Positions 1 to 10,890 of a stretch of 64,000 nucleotides of DNA are shown here, in pieces (position 1 is the stretch's first letter; each line of letters starts with the position of its first letter). The position numbers and the translations under genes are program-made. The notes under the pieces are model-generated. The model was not told the origin of the DNA. It was given only the letters and a program-made list of their open reading frames with translations, and searched no databases. The DNA is from Chelonoidis abingdonii (taxonomy: Eukaryota; Chordata; Testudines; Testudinidae): the NCBI RefSeq assembly GCF_003597395.2, contig NC_133771.1:56951315-57015314 (forward strand), given 5' to 3'.

Positions 1-110
1 TTATATAATCTGAATAAATGATTACCAAAGCTTATGCCTATTTTGTGAAGAGTAAAGCTAATAAAAATGATCATAAAACTCTGAACACAGAAACATGTGT
101 ATAAACTGGT

Positions 111-345
111 CATGAATACATTCATGAGAACTGAACATGAATAAATATAGGCTAGAAATTAGAAGGTTTCTAAACATCAAAGGAATGAGGTTCTGGAACA
201 GTCTTCCAACAGGAATACTGGGGGCTAACGACTTAACTGGTTTTAAGATTGAACTTGATATGCTTATGAAAGGAATTGTATGAAGTGGTTACCTGTAATA
301 GCAGGGAACTGGACTCAGTAATTCAGGTGATTCCATCCAATCCTA
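111..345 (+). repeat. Diverged CR1/L3-like LINE 3' fragment
   Basis: The segment around AGGAATGAGGTTCTGGAACA and its downstream text (Lys-rich, 'lled into Asp-Leu-Asn-Trp-Phe-Lys-like' frames now broken) has the layout of the C-terminal RT region of CR1-group LINEs found in amniotes. It ends in a decayed GATTCCATCCAATCCTACG tail. The family call is by recollection and the copy is old. Confidence 0.55.
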
Positions 346-2523
346 CGTCCTGTTTTAACATAAACACTGTATTATTAATATTACCCCCATATTTTTGCCT
401 TCTACTGAATATCTTGTAATGGTAATGTATAACATTGATTTAATTAATGTGTTATTTCTATCACAACTGAAATACTACTAAACTCAACACTGAAAATATA
501 AATAAGAACAGATTCCTTTTAACACAGCTAGACTCTTTACATGACTCTTTTATTGTTTGCCACATAGGTTAGAAATAACAAGCAAAATCTCTACCATAAA
601 GAGCCACAAATGAGCCTGATCACCCAGCATCAACACAGAGAGTACTTGTTTACAAAATAGTAATGTGATCTCTCTGTAGTTTGATTCTTCAGCACAATAT
701 TAAGCATTATTGGGTATTTTATATACTCTCCTTTTCACTCTCAACAAACACAGCAAAAGTGTTTTGTAACAGAAGCAACAATCAGAGCAGAGAATAATGA
801 CCAATACTCTCATGTCCAGATCATCTCCTTATGTGGAGAAAAACAATAGGAAGCAGGAAAGAGGGTAAGAAATTATTCTGTGGAATTGGCAATAAAGCTG
901 GTCAGAAAACACTTAATTTCAAAATGTTTCCACAAAAACAAAGAGAATTTTTTACAAATATTTTCCTCCTTTTTGACCAACGCTAATTTATTTGCAATCA
1001 TTCCCTCAGGGGGGACTGACTTGGGAAGGAATAGAGTTGAAAGGAAGTGCAACCTTCCACCTCTATTCATCCTGGGAAAGGAAACCCTAGATCTCACAAG
1101 TAGGGCGAAGTCATCCCATGTTGCCCTCCTCCCCTTGGCAGCATGCATGTAGCAGAAACGCATAGAATTAACTCCAGATCAACTTTCTACAGGGAAATCT
1201 ACAAGTTTAGTCAGAGATGAAGCCATGGAAAGTTGTTAGTCTTCTGCGCTGATGTTTCTGTTCCCCAAATTTGTGTGAGGTCCTGACTTCCTGCAATTCT
1301 TGTAGAGGAGCTTCTGTAGAGACCCTGGCAGGGAAAGAGACAATACTATGAATCAAGTGCTCCTTGCACAGGTGTGTGTCCCTCAGCTAACAGTAGGGGA
1401 GGAATGTTCTGTTCCATAGTTTGTTGACGTTATGTATAAACAAACATGGGTTCCCACAACTTTAATAACAATGGACTTGTACCATCCTGTACCATATGGG
1501 AATTACCAAGCAGGGGCCAGGAAACTCCTTGAGTTTCAATCCCTTACTTTTTCTGCAGCTCATTTCCTCAGATGGCAGGGGTTATCTTCCCCATACTTTG
1601 TGAGACAGGCTCTCAAATCCCATTCATGGCTCGAGATCCATGTATATCCTCTTCATAGCTGCCCAAGTCAGCCCTTTCCCATTCCATAGCAGCACAGTTG
1701 CTTCCAGAGCCATATTTCCCTTCTATCATGATTGATCTCTGCTCCCAAACTCCTATCAGGGGATAAATCATCAAATAGTCAGAATAAGATAATATTAAGG
1801 AGATCGGTAATATCTTATGTTTCCCAGACCCCAAGAAATATGAAGAAGTGGTCATCCTCCCTCACCTCATTTCTTTCTCTTCTGCTGTGCTCCAGCTCTG
1901 TGCTGTAGCTGCAGAAGTACATCTGTGGGATCATGCCATGGAGTCATTACTCCCTTCTTCCATAGCTCCAGCTTAGATGCATCTGACTGTCTATTGTGCA
2001 TAGTAGTGGAAGGAATGATCAAAGCTGCTGTGTTTTACTTAGGACCATACTTTGTGCGAAAGGGTGGTCAGGAATTATTACAGAGTGAGTATAACAATTA
2101 ACATATGCTTATTATTATAGTGTTTCTCCTACAAATCCTATTTTTCAGGGTTTAGTATCTCATCTGTTTCAAACCACACTGGACTAAAACTTGGTTTCCA
2201 GTCCAGGTGCACATTTGTTTTTCAAAAAAAAAATGTAAATAGAATTCATTTTCAATTTAGAGATCAGCAAGGAAACAAAATTCTCAGGGGTTTCTACCTT
2301 TTTTTGCCTCCCACAAGCTCAGTGGGCAATATGTGGTATTAGATGTTTTTGTCCAACATATTTACTTTCATTTTGATGTTTCCATAATGTCGTTTTTATA
2401 AATTACATGAAAATAAACTTCTGAATTTCCAGGATTTTGCAAAAATATTTCTATGTAATATTGTTGCATGTAGTGTTTGCCCTTTAATCTTTTTTCCCAA
2501 CTAGCAAAACCTATAGTGATGCC

Positions 2524-2637
2524 CAGTTGGTTGCATCTGACGAAGTGGGTATTTACCCATGAAAGCTCATGCTCCAAAACGTTTGTTAGTCTATAAGGTG
2601 CCACAGGATTCTTTGCTGCTTTTACAGTTGATTGTAG
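2524..2637 (+). repeat. Dispersed reptile repeat ('GAAGTGGGTATT...GGATTCTTTGCTGC' family), copy 1
   Basis: It shares GCATCTGACGAAGTGGGTAT, GAAAGCTCATGCTCCAAAAC and TTAGTCTATAAGGTGCCACA with the inverted pair near 59.8 kb. This repeat is very common in turtle sequence as I recall it. It creates the minus-strand peptide NPVAPYRLTNVLEHELSWVN, which recurs at 59.8 kb because both are the same repeat. Confidence 0.85.
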
Positions 2638-3460
2638 TACACCATTAATATTCAGAAGATTGATCGCAGTAAGAATTACATGCACGAAGTCATGCCCCAT
2701 TATGTGCATGAAGTCTGTGTGGACATGCAAAGGTTTAAGGGGAAGTATATACTTCCCAAGTGTCTCTGTGGCTTCTCTGAGCCTAAGACAGTGTGGGAGT
2801 TGGGAGGATTGGTGAGTGAGTGGAGCCTTGGCTCTATTCTTCCCAACCTGCCAGCCAGCACAGCTGGACAGCTTTGGGGAAGTAGTAATTTACTACTTGT
2901 AAGAACCATAAACTCTTCTGGAGCAAGGGAAGGATCACAGTTCTGAAGTATGATTCCTTACCTGTGCTTCTCACAACTACATACCACCCTTTATGAAGAA
3001 TACACTGAAAAGGCAGAATCTAGACCTAAAGACCAAATATTGCCTTATCTGTATGTGCACTGATCTCAGTTGATAGTAAGAGTTGATGCAAAAATCAAAA
3101 GCAGTATATTTCTTTATTTCAATTTATAAACTTCCATGGGCACCTATTTAATGATCAGTGAAAGTTACATACATTAATATAAGCAACAATCATACAATAT
3201 AATATTATAGGTGCAGCTAGTAGCAATATCCACAGTTTAGATTGTCCAACACCTTCCATTATAAGACTCTGTTTTCATTTGCTTATAAGTTTGTCAAACT
3301 TTAACCATTTCAGGTGAAATTTTCCATGCCAAGTGTCTGCTTCAGGCCAAAGTGGCATTTGTTTCTTTATGTTTCGTTTTCCAATTTCAGCAAAAGCAGC
3401 CCAGCCATTTCTGAGTAAGAGGTTAGAGGAAAATATGTTGTTTTGTCCATGTTAAAAGTT

Positions 3461-3610
3461 TCATAGAATCATAGAATATTAGGGTTGGAAAGGACCTCAG
3501 GAGGTCATCTAGTCCACCCCCCTGCTCAAAGCAGGACCAATTCCCAACAAAATCATGCCAGCCAGGGTTTTGTCAAGCCTGGCCTTAAAAACCTCAAAAA
3601 ATGATTTCAC
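3461..3610 (-). mobile_element. CR1 LINE 3' end, antisense
   Basis: It starts with TCATAGAATCATAGAAT, the reverse complement of the short tandem 3' tail of CR1, followed by GGTTGGAAAGGACCTCAGGA and GGTCATCTAGTCCACCCCCC, the hallmark CR1 3' UTR read backward. The copy is truncated after about 150 bp, as is typical for CR1. Confidence 0.95.
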
Positions 3611-4552
3611 TGAGAAGCTGTAGTGACAGGGAATTCAAATGCCTTTTGCCATCCCTATGAACTTCTGTCAAAATTTGACCAAGAGATAAGCTTCTAAAGA
3701 TTGTAGTTTGCACGTGCTCAGGAGAGTTTTGTTATGGTGTGGCAGCATTATTTTCTGAGCATTACTTCTGTAGTGAGTATGCTCCTCCCCACAAAGCTCC
3801 TACATATCAACCAGAATGCGCCTGTTCCATCCCACAGCTTGACTGAGCATGTGCCATTCTAGGGGCTGAGCAGGACTTTCCCTGCTGTTGCTCCTCCTGG
3901 TTGCCAGGGGTCACTATGGTGCTGGACACTAGAACTGGAGCAGGGAGACTCTTTCCTGTGCTGTCTATGCTCTTCCTGCTAATATCAAAGCCGTGTCGAG
4001 GAGGAGGAATCTTTCTAACTGAAATGCAAAAGGGGTTAAGAGCAGAGATCAGAAAAAAGGCTGATAGAACCAGCAGCACCTAGAATCAGAGGGAGCAGAG
4101 ATAGGAGCTCAGGGAGAGATAAGTGCACAAAGTAGGTGTGGACAGATACAAATGGTTCTCTAGCCACTACAACACATTTCCCTGCAGAACATAGAATTAA
4201 ACCCAGTATTCCTGAGTTCCAACGTTCCTCTGCTGCAGTATCTAATTGTGAAACCAAGAAGGAAAAGTATGCGTCTCTGTATGAGCAGTGAATGAGGCAA
4301 TGGTCCTGTGGAAAAAATAGTATATGATCGTGTAATTAAAAACTGTATCATAAAACATATGTACAAGGGGATGAATTAAGGTGTCGTCAGCTACCTTAGT
4401 TCTGGCATTTCTTAACTTCTAAGCACTGAACTGTGCACCATATTATTTAAGTAACATAGATTTTTTTTGTATTTAACAATGTAAAGGGCTCCTCATCCTA
4501 CCTTAAAACACAACTATCCACCATTGAACACATTGCTAAAGTATCACACACA

Positions 4553-4660
4553 GGGCCAGCTTGTAAACCCCTTGTTCACATTGGTGATCAATTACCCAGG
4601 CAGATAGTTCTATTGATCTCTCTATTTACCAGTGTGGACCAACAGTAAATAAGCTGGCCC
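4553..4660. repeat. Short near-palindromic MITE-like element
   Basis: The ends are GGGCCAGCTTGTAAA and, inverted, TAAATAAGCTGGCCC, enclosing about 80 bp. It resembles the many short near-palindromes of this window. Superfamily is unresolved. Confidence 0.6.
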
Positions 4661-5389
4661 ATAATAAACCCATCCTATTTTGTATTATCAGCCAGGACTC
4701 TGAGTAGAATATTGTGGTAGTTGGTGTACGTTATGTGATAAGTCCATTGTTAAGTGAGTAGTTTTGACAGCAGTACCACTGCAGAATTTTATAATTTTTT
4801 TATGTAGAGAAAATAGCACTGCAGTTAATAGGACATTTGTACCCTTAATTTCAACAAAACATATCAATAATAAGTGAGTAGATTGTGTCATGATACCAAG
4901 AAAAGTAAGGTAAGCAAAATGTGGTTGCTAGCACATCAGATGTGGCCCAATCATCAGTCTGTTATCAGTTTTGTCAGTTGTGCCTCTGAGAATTAATCTT
5001 ACTATAGAAAAATGCCCCTACATAATATTTTACCATACAAAGTCCCATTTCAAAATCTAAGCCACTAGCCCCATTGTTTCCAGAATGAGAATATTTTTAA
5101 GTATATCATATAAAATTGCATGGAAAGTTACTAAATAGTAAAAATAATTGTTTCTGATGTATTATATTCTGTCTACCCTGAGGGACTTAGGCTGACATTC
5201 TAAACAGCTTCAAACAACCATCATTCTCAAAATAATCAACCTGCCACGGAAATGCGTCTCGCTGTCATCAAAAAGTAGAATTTCTCCCCCAAAAATAAAG
5301 AGGTGAAAGAAGGGCAATATTGAATATGTGATAGTTTAAATTTCAATATCTCACAATCCTGCATCAAAAGAGAGAAAAAAGGTACGGGT

Positions 5390-5506
5390 GGTATTTTTGA
5401 AAGTGCTCAGATTGGCCAAAGTTTGCTACTGTTGACATCAATGGGAGTTTTACTCTTGAGTTCAATAGGAGCAGTTAGGCCAGCACTGAGAACTTTTGAA
5501 AAATCC
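5390..5506. repeat. Short near-palindromic repeat with CAATGGGAG core
   Basis: The left part GAAAGTGCTCAGATTGGCC pairs with the inverted right part GGCCAGCACTGAGAACTTTT, around a core containing GACATCAATGGGAGTTTTAC. It is a member of the dispersed near-palindrome group. Confidence 0.7.
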
Positions 5507-6720
5507 TAGCCTAAATCTTTAAAGTATTTCTAGTGTCGTTCTTTTGTGAAATATGTGACATATATAGAATGCATGATGGTTCGGTGTGACATAGTGGTTT
5601 TATTGGTAGCCATTTGGAATCACTGGTTCAACTCATTTGTGACTTTATCTCCTGAAAGCATAATCAGACCCACTGATTAAAGGGAGTGTCCTGATTTACA
5701 CCTGTTTAATTGTGATCAGAATCAGGGCTATTTTGTTTTAAATAGAATTGGTCTATATAGCTGTCTACAAGTTTTTTTATTATTATTATAACTCAACTAG
5801 TGCTATTCATTGGAAACAATCTTGAAAGATTTAGTGTTAAATGGATGCTTTGTGCATGCAAAACACAGGTTAAATTCAGTATACTAAATTCAGAGTGTAC
5901 TAAATTCAGAGTGAATAATACTGTCCTTGTGTTTTAAAAAACATGTCAATTTCTCTTAAGCTATCATTTGTCTTAAATATTTAATCAGCTCAGATAAATG
6001 TACTTCATTTGGCCTTAACTGTGTGCCACAATAAAATAAGAGAAAGGAAATCTAATAAAATAAAATTGTAAGGTGAACCGGAAGATATGTTTCAGAATTT
6101 ATTATAGTTTAAATAAAATGTATGAGCATTTTTTAAAGTGGATGTTGGTATAGTATTGTTTGGCTTTGTGCAAGGGACAATGTGTGAATAGAGGCTACTA
6201 AAGGAAGGCTTTAGTAGTTGGAGATTTGGTGATTTTCTCTCATCTGAGATTCCTCCATTGTGTCTGTGTTTATTTTTTATGTGAAACTGATTTGAAGGGA
6301 ATATGATACAAGTGTTGCCTTTGGGCACTGAAAAAGCTAGTGGTGTAAGATGCCAAGGTGGAAGAGTGTGAATTTTACTCTGAATGGGAATTAGGAATCA
6401 CAAATCTCCACTTCCTGAGGGCCCTGGCTTGGAGAAATCACACCCATGTGGGTTATCAGAGGCAGAAGAGATGAACAGAAGAGTGATCCTGGTGAATGAA
6501 AATTAAACGTAGTTATTTCCCTCCTCCCCGCTCCATGTCTTCCTGTTTCCTTTTCTCATTTCAAGTCATTTAGTGACCTAGAGTGAAATAGACAAGAATT
6601 GACAACACATGCTGTTACTAGTTGCAGTGTCTCCATTTGATCCCTAGACATGAGGGGGAAGAAGTCCAATGGTTATTCTCTAAATATGACCTACGTAAAG
6701 ATAACAGGTTTGATTTAGTT

Positions 6721-7720
6721 GAAACTGAGCCCTTTCTCCTGCGTTTCACAGGCAGGGGAGTTGGGGTTTTCCCCTCTCTCTCGCTGTCCGCACAAAGAAA
6801 ACGTGGGTCGATACCATTTTTATTGTTCAGCTGGGGTGGATTTGAGCATTTTGAATGTCTAATTAAATCGGAGGCTGGTTTAGTCTTTGCGGGGGGGCGT
6901 GGAGGGTGGAAAGTACTATTAAAACGACCCCTTTGGCTTGGGGTTAGCTCGGTACTGTTGCCCCCAAATAAACAGGGAAGGGGGGCACGGAGATGGGGAA
7001 AGGTGAGTTGGGCTGAGCGATGTCTGGAGGGCGAACTCGTGTCTCTTGGCGATGTTGTGGGCTGCTGTGCTGAAATCCGTCCCTCTGCTGGAGCTGAGGC
7101 AAAGGCAATAGTCGGAGGCATCTGATGCTGTTGTTTCCAGGGTGAAATTTCCAAGGCTGATCGTTTTAAAAAAAACACCCTTAACAAAAATAGCCAGAAG
7201 AGCAGAAGATCCGGCATCTTCCAATGCAACCAGTGTAACCTAGACAGACATTTTAAAGCCATCTGCATTTAAACTAACCACGCACACAAAAGAGACAACA
7301 CTAACGACCACCCCACAAAACAAGGCGCAAGAGACAGACAGAGCTGGTATGAAAAAGAAACAAGCCTGTCTCTCCCCCCCGCCCCCAACCCCCGATCAGT
7401 TTTTGCAGTGATCTGATGAGGCTAGGAAGTGGCTGGCCGGCCGTGCACCAGGCTGCTGCTGGTAGCAGAGGGCTCTACAGAGCTAGGCGAGGTTTCAGCA
7501 CGAAGAACGCTGGACAGCTCACTGCACGCAGCCTAGCCGTCTCCCTGCCTTTTCTCCCCCTCTCCCCTCGCATTACTGTACAGCTGGAGATGCATCTAAA
7601 TTAAGTCCTAATGAACAACAAGTAGATCTCTTCTGTCCGGGAACTACCCTAGACTCTCCTCTCAAATAAACTGCATTTTCGCTTCATGGAATTGACCGTC
7701 AGGCATAATTATCCCGATTT
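6721..7720 (+). promoter_or_regulatory. CpG-enriched GC-rich block, candidate internal promoter of ADGRB3
   Basis: By hand count this kilobase carries about 34 CpG dinucleotides, against only a handful per kilobase in the surrounding intron, with G-rich and C-rich runs (6894-6904, 6968-6985, 7372-7393). It ends just before the GPS exon. A near-perfect donor, AAAG|GTGAGT, lies at 6999-7008 and could close an alternative first exon. No convincing TATA box is visible. CpG-enriched blocks in vertebrates often mark promoters; the strand and function here are inferred. It could also be an enhancer or merely GC-rich DNA. No open frame in it resembles a known protein. Confidence 0.45.
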
Positions 7721-7736
7721 CTCTCTCTCTCTCTCT
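7721..7736 (+). repeat. (CT)8 microsatellite serving as polypyrimidine tract
   Basis: Eight CT units lie immediately 5' of CCTTTGCAG, the acceptor of the GPS exon. The simple repeat supplies most of the polypyrimidine tract, so its length may vary between individuals at a functional splice site. Confidence 0.9.
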
Positions 7737-7745
7737 CCTTTGCAG

Positions 7746-7872
7746 GAACGACTCTTTGGGAACCTGGTCCACCCAGGGATGTAAAACTGTGCTTACCGAT
7801 GCATCCCATACGAAATGCTTATGTGATCGCCTCTCTACCTTCGCCATTTTGGCTCAGCAACCTAGAGAAATA
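7746..7872 (+). CDS. ADGRB3: ADGRB3 (BAI3) internal exon: GPS motif and tethered agonist at the end of the GAIN domain
   Basis: This exon encodes the last strands of the GAIN domain of an adhesion GPCR, where such receptors self-cleave into extracellular and seven-helix parts. It opens with the last base of a split codon and then reads 42 codons, from Asn-Asp-Ser to Arg-Glu-Ile. Visible are an N-D-S glycosylation sequon (7747-7755), the block GTWSTQGCK, the paired Cys in CLCD, and then [10 protein letters not shown], the cleavage site plus tethered agonist. The acceptor is a (CT)n tract ending in TTTGCAG (AG at 7744-7745); the donor is GTAAGT at 7873-7878. The P2 residue is Arg where most self-cleaving family members have His. 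The first in-frame stop upstream is TGA at 7693 and no in-frame ATG lies between, so the exon must be spliced to. From memory, the peptide fits ADGRB3 better than ADGRB1 or ADGRB2. The receptor is a neuronal postsynaptic C1q-like-protein receptor (family knowledge). Confidence 0.94.
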
Positions 7873-9519
7873 GTAAGTAACAAAGAAAAAAATTCCAGAT
7901 TTAATGCAAAAGCGGAAGATTTGTTGTCCAGCTTCCTTGTCAGGTAGATTTCGGACGTTGCATCGGGGAATTGTTTAAATACTGCAGGTTGGCAAAATGT
8001 TGTTAGTCTCCTGTTATCTACAGTAGCTCAGATAAATGAATTCCAGATTCTGTGATATAACTAAATCCTAGTCAACTTCGGACGGCTTCCATCTCAGTAT
8101 TTTATAGGAAAGCCTTCTAATTGTAATCCAAATGTGTCGAAAACTTTCATATTGAACGATTATCAACTTAACAGCCTTTTTCAAGGGTGTTATCCTTTCA
8201 AGAGGTATGTAGAAGGTTTTATTGCTGTTAGTAGAAGGAAAACCCTAGATAAGGTAGTTAAACAGATTGCAGATCTGCATTGGACTTGTTTAATACAGGT
8301 TTTCTGTGATGTCTGTTGACATCTTTAAGAAAAATAACAAAGTTTGCATGGAAAGGAGTGACACAAAATGTAGAAGCAACCACTCTAGGTATTACTGCAT
8401 TTAAAAATAGTCTAAAAAGCAAATCGTTTTGAAGTTGAACCCCAAAGGGCAATTATTTGCTTTTCCTCTTTTTGGAAGTGTATGATCAGAGATTGTTTTT
8501 AGCACTAAGCTTCAGCTGTTTGGAAACAAAGTGATTGAAATAAAGCATGACTTTCTGTGTAAAATCTGGCCTAAAACTACATTAGCCTTAGCTCTTGTAT
8601 GGTTGATGAAAGATATCTTGATACAATGTAATTTACAGTGCTTACTTGAGACTTTTAAACGGCATATTGATAAGCCATATAGAATATTTTGCCAAACTTT
8701 TAGGTCTAAATCCTTTAATTTGCATTAGCCAATATCATGTTAATTTTAAAATACACACAGATATCCCTAATGCATAATAGTGATGTCTGAGACTAATTGT
8801 TTTACAGCAAGCAAGTTTGTTTTTTCAAGGTCATGTACTTATTTTTCAACTGTTATTAATTCAGAATAGCACAGACTAAATAATTCTAGATTTCCAAGTT
8901 CTTCAGAAGAAGCATACAATATTTTTGTGTTCCCTTACATTGTCATTTCTTCTATATGATCAGAGGCCCAAGAAAACTAAGCTTGTGAGAATACTGGACT
9001 TCAGACAAAGTTATTAAAAGTCCTAAAGTTTGGTAATTCTGCAGTGAACATGAATCAGATCTTGGATAAAGTACCGGATGATATTTAATAGCTGTCAATA
9101 AAATAAGCTATTTGTGTAGCACATTATTTTCAAAATATTTCTACCTTTCAAGGAAAATAAGTATTTACATTAATTTTAACTAGGGTGCCTTTTAAAACTA
9201 AATTAATATTGTGATGCCCTACTAAGTTGTAATATCATCATTTGTTTTATTTTACAAAACATTATGTAGTGGTATAATAAAACATTTTAAGGCTCTAAGG
9301 CCTCTCTGGATGGCATCAGTAGTTAAAGATATCTCAGAGATGTGTATGGATCAAATTGGGAATTAAGTTAGAAGGAGTACATGTGTGCTTCATACCTTAT
9401 ATTACCAAGGCTGGCTATGATACAGTAGCTGTTTTAGGCATTTTCCTTTATTACTCTTTTCTAGCATTTTAATTCCTGGAAGATGGTTTTTTCTCATAGT
9501 AGTTTGTTGTAACCTACAG
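7873..9519 (+). other. ADGRB3 intron between the GPS exon and the TM1 exon
   Basis: A 1,647-bp intron with donor GTAAGT and acceptor CCTACAG, phase 0. The first few hundred bases keep a slightly raised CpG content, continuing the GC-rich block. I recognise no repeat family or RNA gene in it. Confidence 0.9.
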
Positions 9520-9623
9520 ATCATGGAATCATCTGGTGCCCCCTCAGTAACCCTAATAGTAGGCAGTGGTCTCTCATGCTTGGCTTTGATCACCCTCGCA
9601 GTTGTCTATGCAGCACTATGGAG
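9520..9623 (+). CDS. ADGRB3: ADGRB3 internal exon: post-GPS linker and transmembrane helix 1
   Basis: The exon continues directly from the GPS exon in phase 0. It starts ATC ATG GAA (Ile-Met-Glu) after the acceptor CCTACAG and ends with two bases of a split Arg codon before the donor GTATGT (9624-9629). It encodes a short extracellular linker (Glu-Ser-Ser-Gly-Ala-Pro-Ser) and a helix rich in Leu, Val, Ala and Ile (about [20 protein letters not shown]) ending Ala-Leu-Trp-Arg, which is TM1. ATG 9523-9525 is the first in-frame Met at or after the GPS exon, so it is the only obvious start if transcription began in the GC-rich block upstream. The linker has Ala at the second residue after Ser-Ser, where I recall Thr in mammals; this is a recollection, not a computed alignment. 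Length 104 bp, no frameshift or stop. Confidence 0.95.
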
Positions 9624-10639
9624 GTATGTAATTGATGACATGGTTGAATGGAAATGCACAATTGTTTGGAATTAAATTAGTAGTTCAGGATGCCATTAGA
9701 TATGTTCTTATCTTCTATACATAGTAAAAGAAGGCATTTTTTAACAAAATAGCTATACAGTGCATGCTGCAATTGATCTATAATAAATCCGATTAGTGTA
9801 ATTGATTTGCTTGTCTGTCCTGGTCTACTGGTGACGTTATAGTCCATATCTTCTCTCCTCTCTTCAGTATTAATGATATTGCCCTTTCAGTGCAGTAGTC
9901 AGACAGCTAATAAACATTTTACAGGATTCCTCCAGAAGTGAATTCTTATATTTGAATTAAGGCTTATGGCCTATTTCCTGACCCACTTCTCCTCTATTTA
10001 CATTTGAACATGAGGTATCTGTGTAATAAAAACTACATATGAAAGTCACACAAGTTTCAGGATTTTCAAGTTCACAGATGTTCAGACTACTATGCACACT
10101 TCAGCTGCATCATTCATTGAAGGGCACAGAATGAAGCAGTATGCCTTCAAAAACATGTTTGGTTGGGACTTTAAGGCACAGTCTAATACTGAACTTGCTT
10201 TGCACCTTACAGACCCCTAGGATCATAAATGCAACTGAAAGGCATGGAGGAATTCAATAGGAGGGGGATTTAAAATAGCATGATTAGTTAGTAAGGAAGA
10301 AGAGTGAGAAGTATATAAGATAATGAGGGATAGAGTCAACAAGCTGGGGAGAGCTATTTACCCTTTCCCATAATACAAAAACAAGAGGGCACTTAATGAA
10401 ATTAAAAGACATCAAGCTTAAAAGGATGGAAACTGTAACATTAACCAATGGAATATGCTGCCACACATTATTACTAAAATAAATAGCTTAATTACCAAAA
10501 TAAATAGCTAAATTTCTCTCTCAGAGAGAGAGGATTAGACATTTTTGTTTAATATAGAAAACCTGGTTATTCCAGCCAGGATAAAATATTGTAAGGATTA
10601 TCAACCATCACGTCTTAAGGAATTAACATCGAACACCAA

Positions 10640-10890
10640 TCAGTTTCTTGTGACAGACCCTACTGCTCCCCCTGCCCAGCTTCAACCTGTCACATTGTCA
10701 GTGGCCCCTTCTTAACCAATTTCCAACTGGGCAGGCCTCTGTGCAGCCAACCAGCCCCACTGAGATTTCAAGATAACCCAAGCTGCAGCAACAGCGCAGC
10801 TCAAACAATGACTCACATCGTCGAGGAGTGTCCACTAACCAAATGCAGTGGAGGGTTCTAGAAGCTCTACTTGACCACTAAGAACACTAT
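10640..10890 (+). mobile_element. Non-LTR retrotransposon ORF relic (C-terminal Cys/His motif)
   Basis: One frame reads QTMTHIVEECPLTKCSGG, then a stop, then a tail with Ala-Trp-Leu-Ile. This matches the C-terminal Cys-X-Cys...Thr-Met-X-His-Ile-Val-X-X-Cys-Pro-Leu-Thr signature known from non-LTR retrotransposon polyproteins. Upstream, Pro-rich text and Asn-Trp-Ala-Gly-Leu-Cys-Ala-Ala-Asn resemble the preceding block. Stops break the frame; it is a fossil. The clade is not resolved. Confidence 0.65.

Larger units (their letters stand above)
1..7745 (+). other. 3' part of the ADGRB3 intron upstream of the GPS exon
   Basis: No exon of the upstream GAIN domain was found here. The intron holds a CR1-like fragment (111-345), a copy of the TTAGTCTATAAGGTGCCACA repeat (about 2524-2637), a CR1 3' end on the minus strand (3461-3610), small near-palindromes (4553-4660, 5390-5506) and the CpG-enriched block (about 6721-7720). 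I recognise nothing in 346-2520, 2640-3460, 3620-4550 and 5510-6720; the open frames there (for example 880-1152) resemble no family I know. Confidence 0.8.

Noticed and set aside
6618..7268. Minus-strand 216-codon frame and plus-strand 167-codon frame in the GC-rich block
   Set aside because: Both arise from low stop-codon density in GC-rich DNA, overlap one another on opposite strands, and show no recognisable domain.
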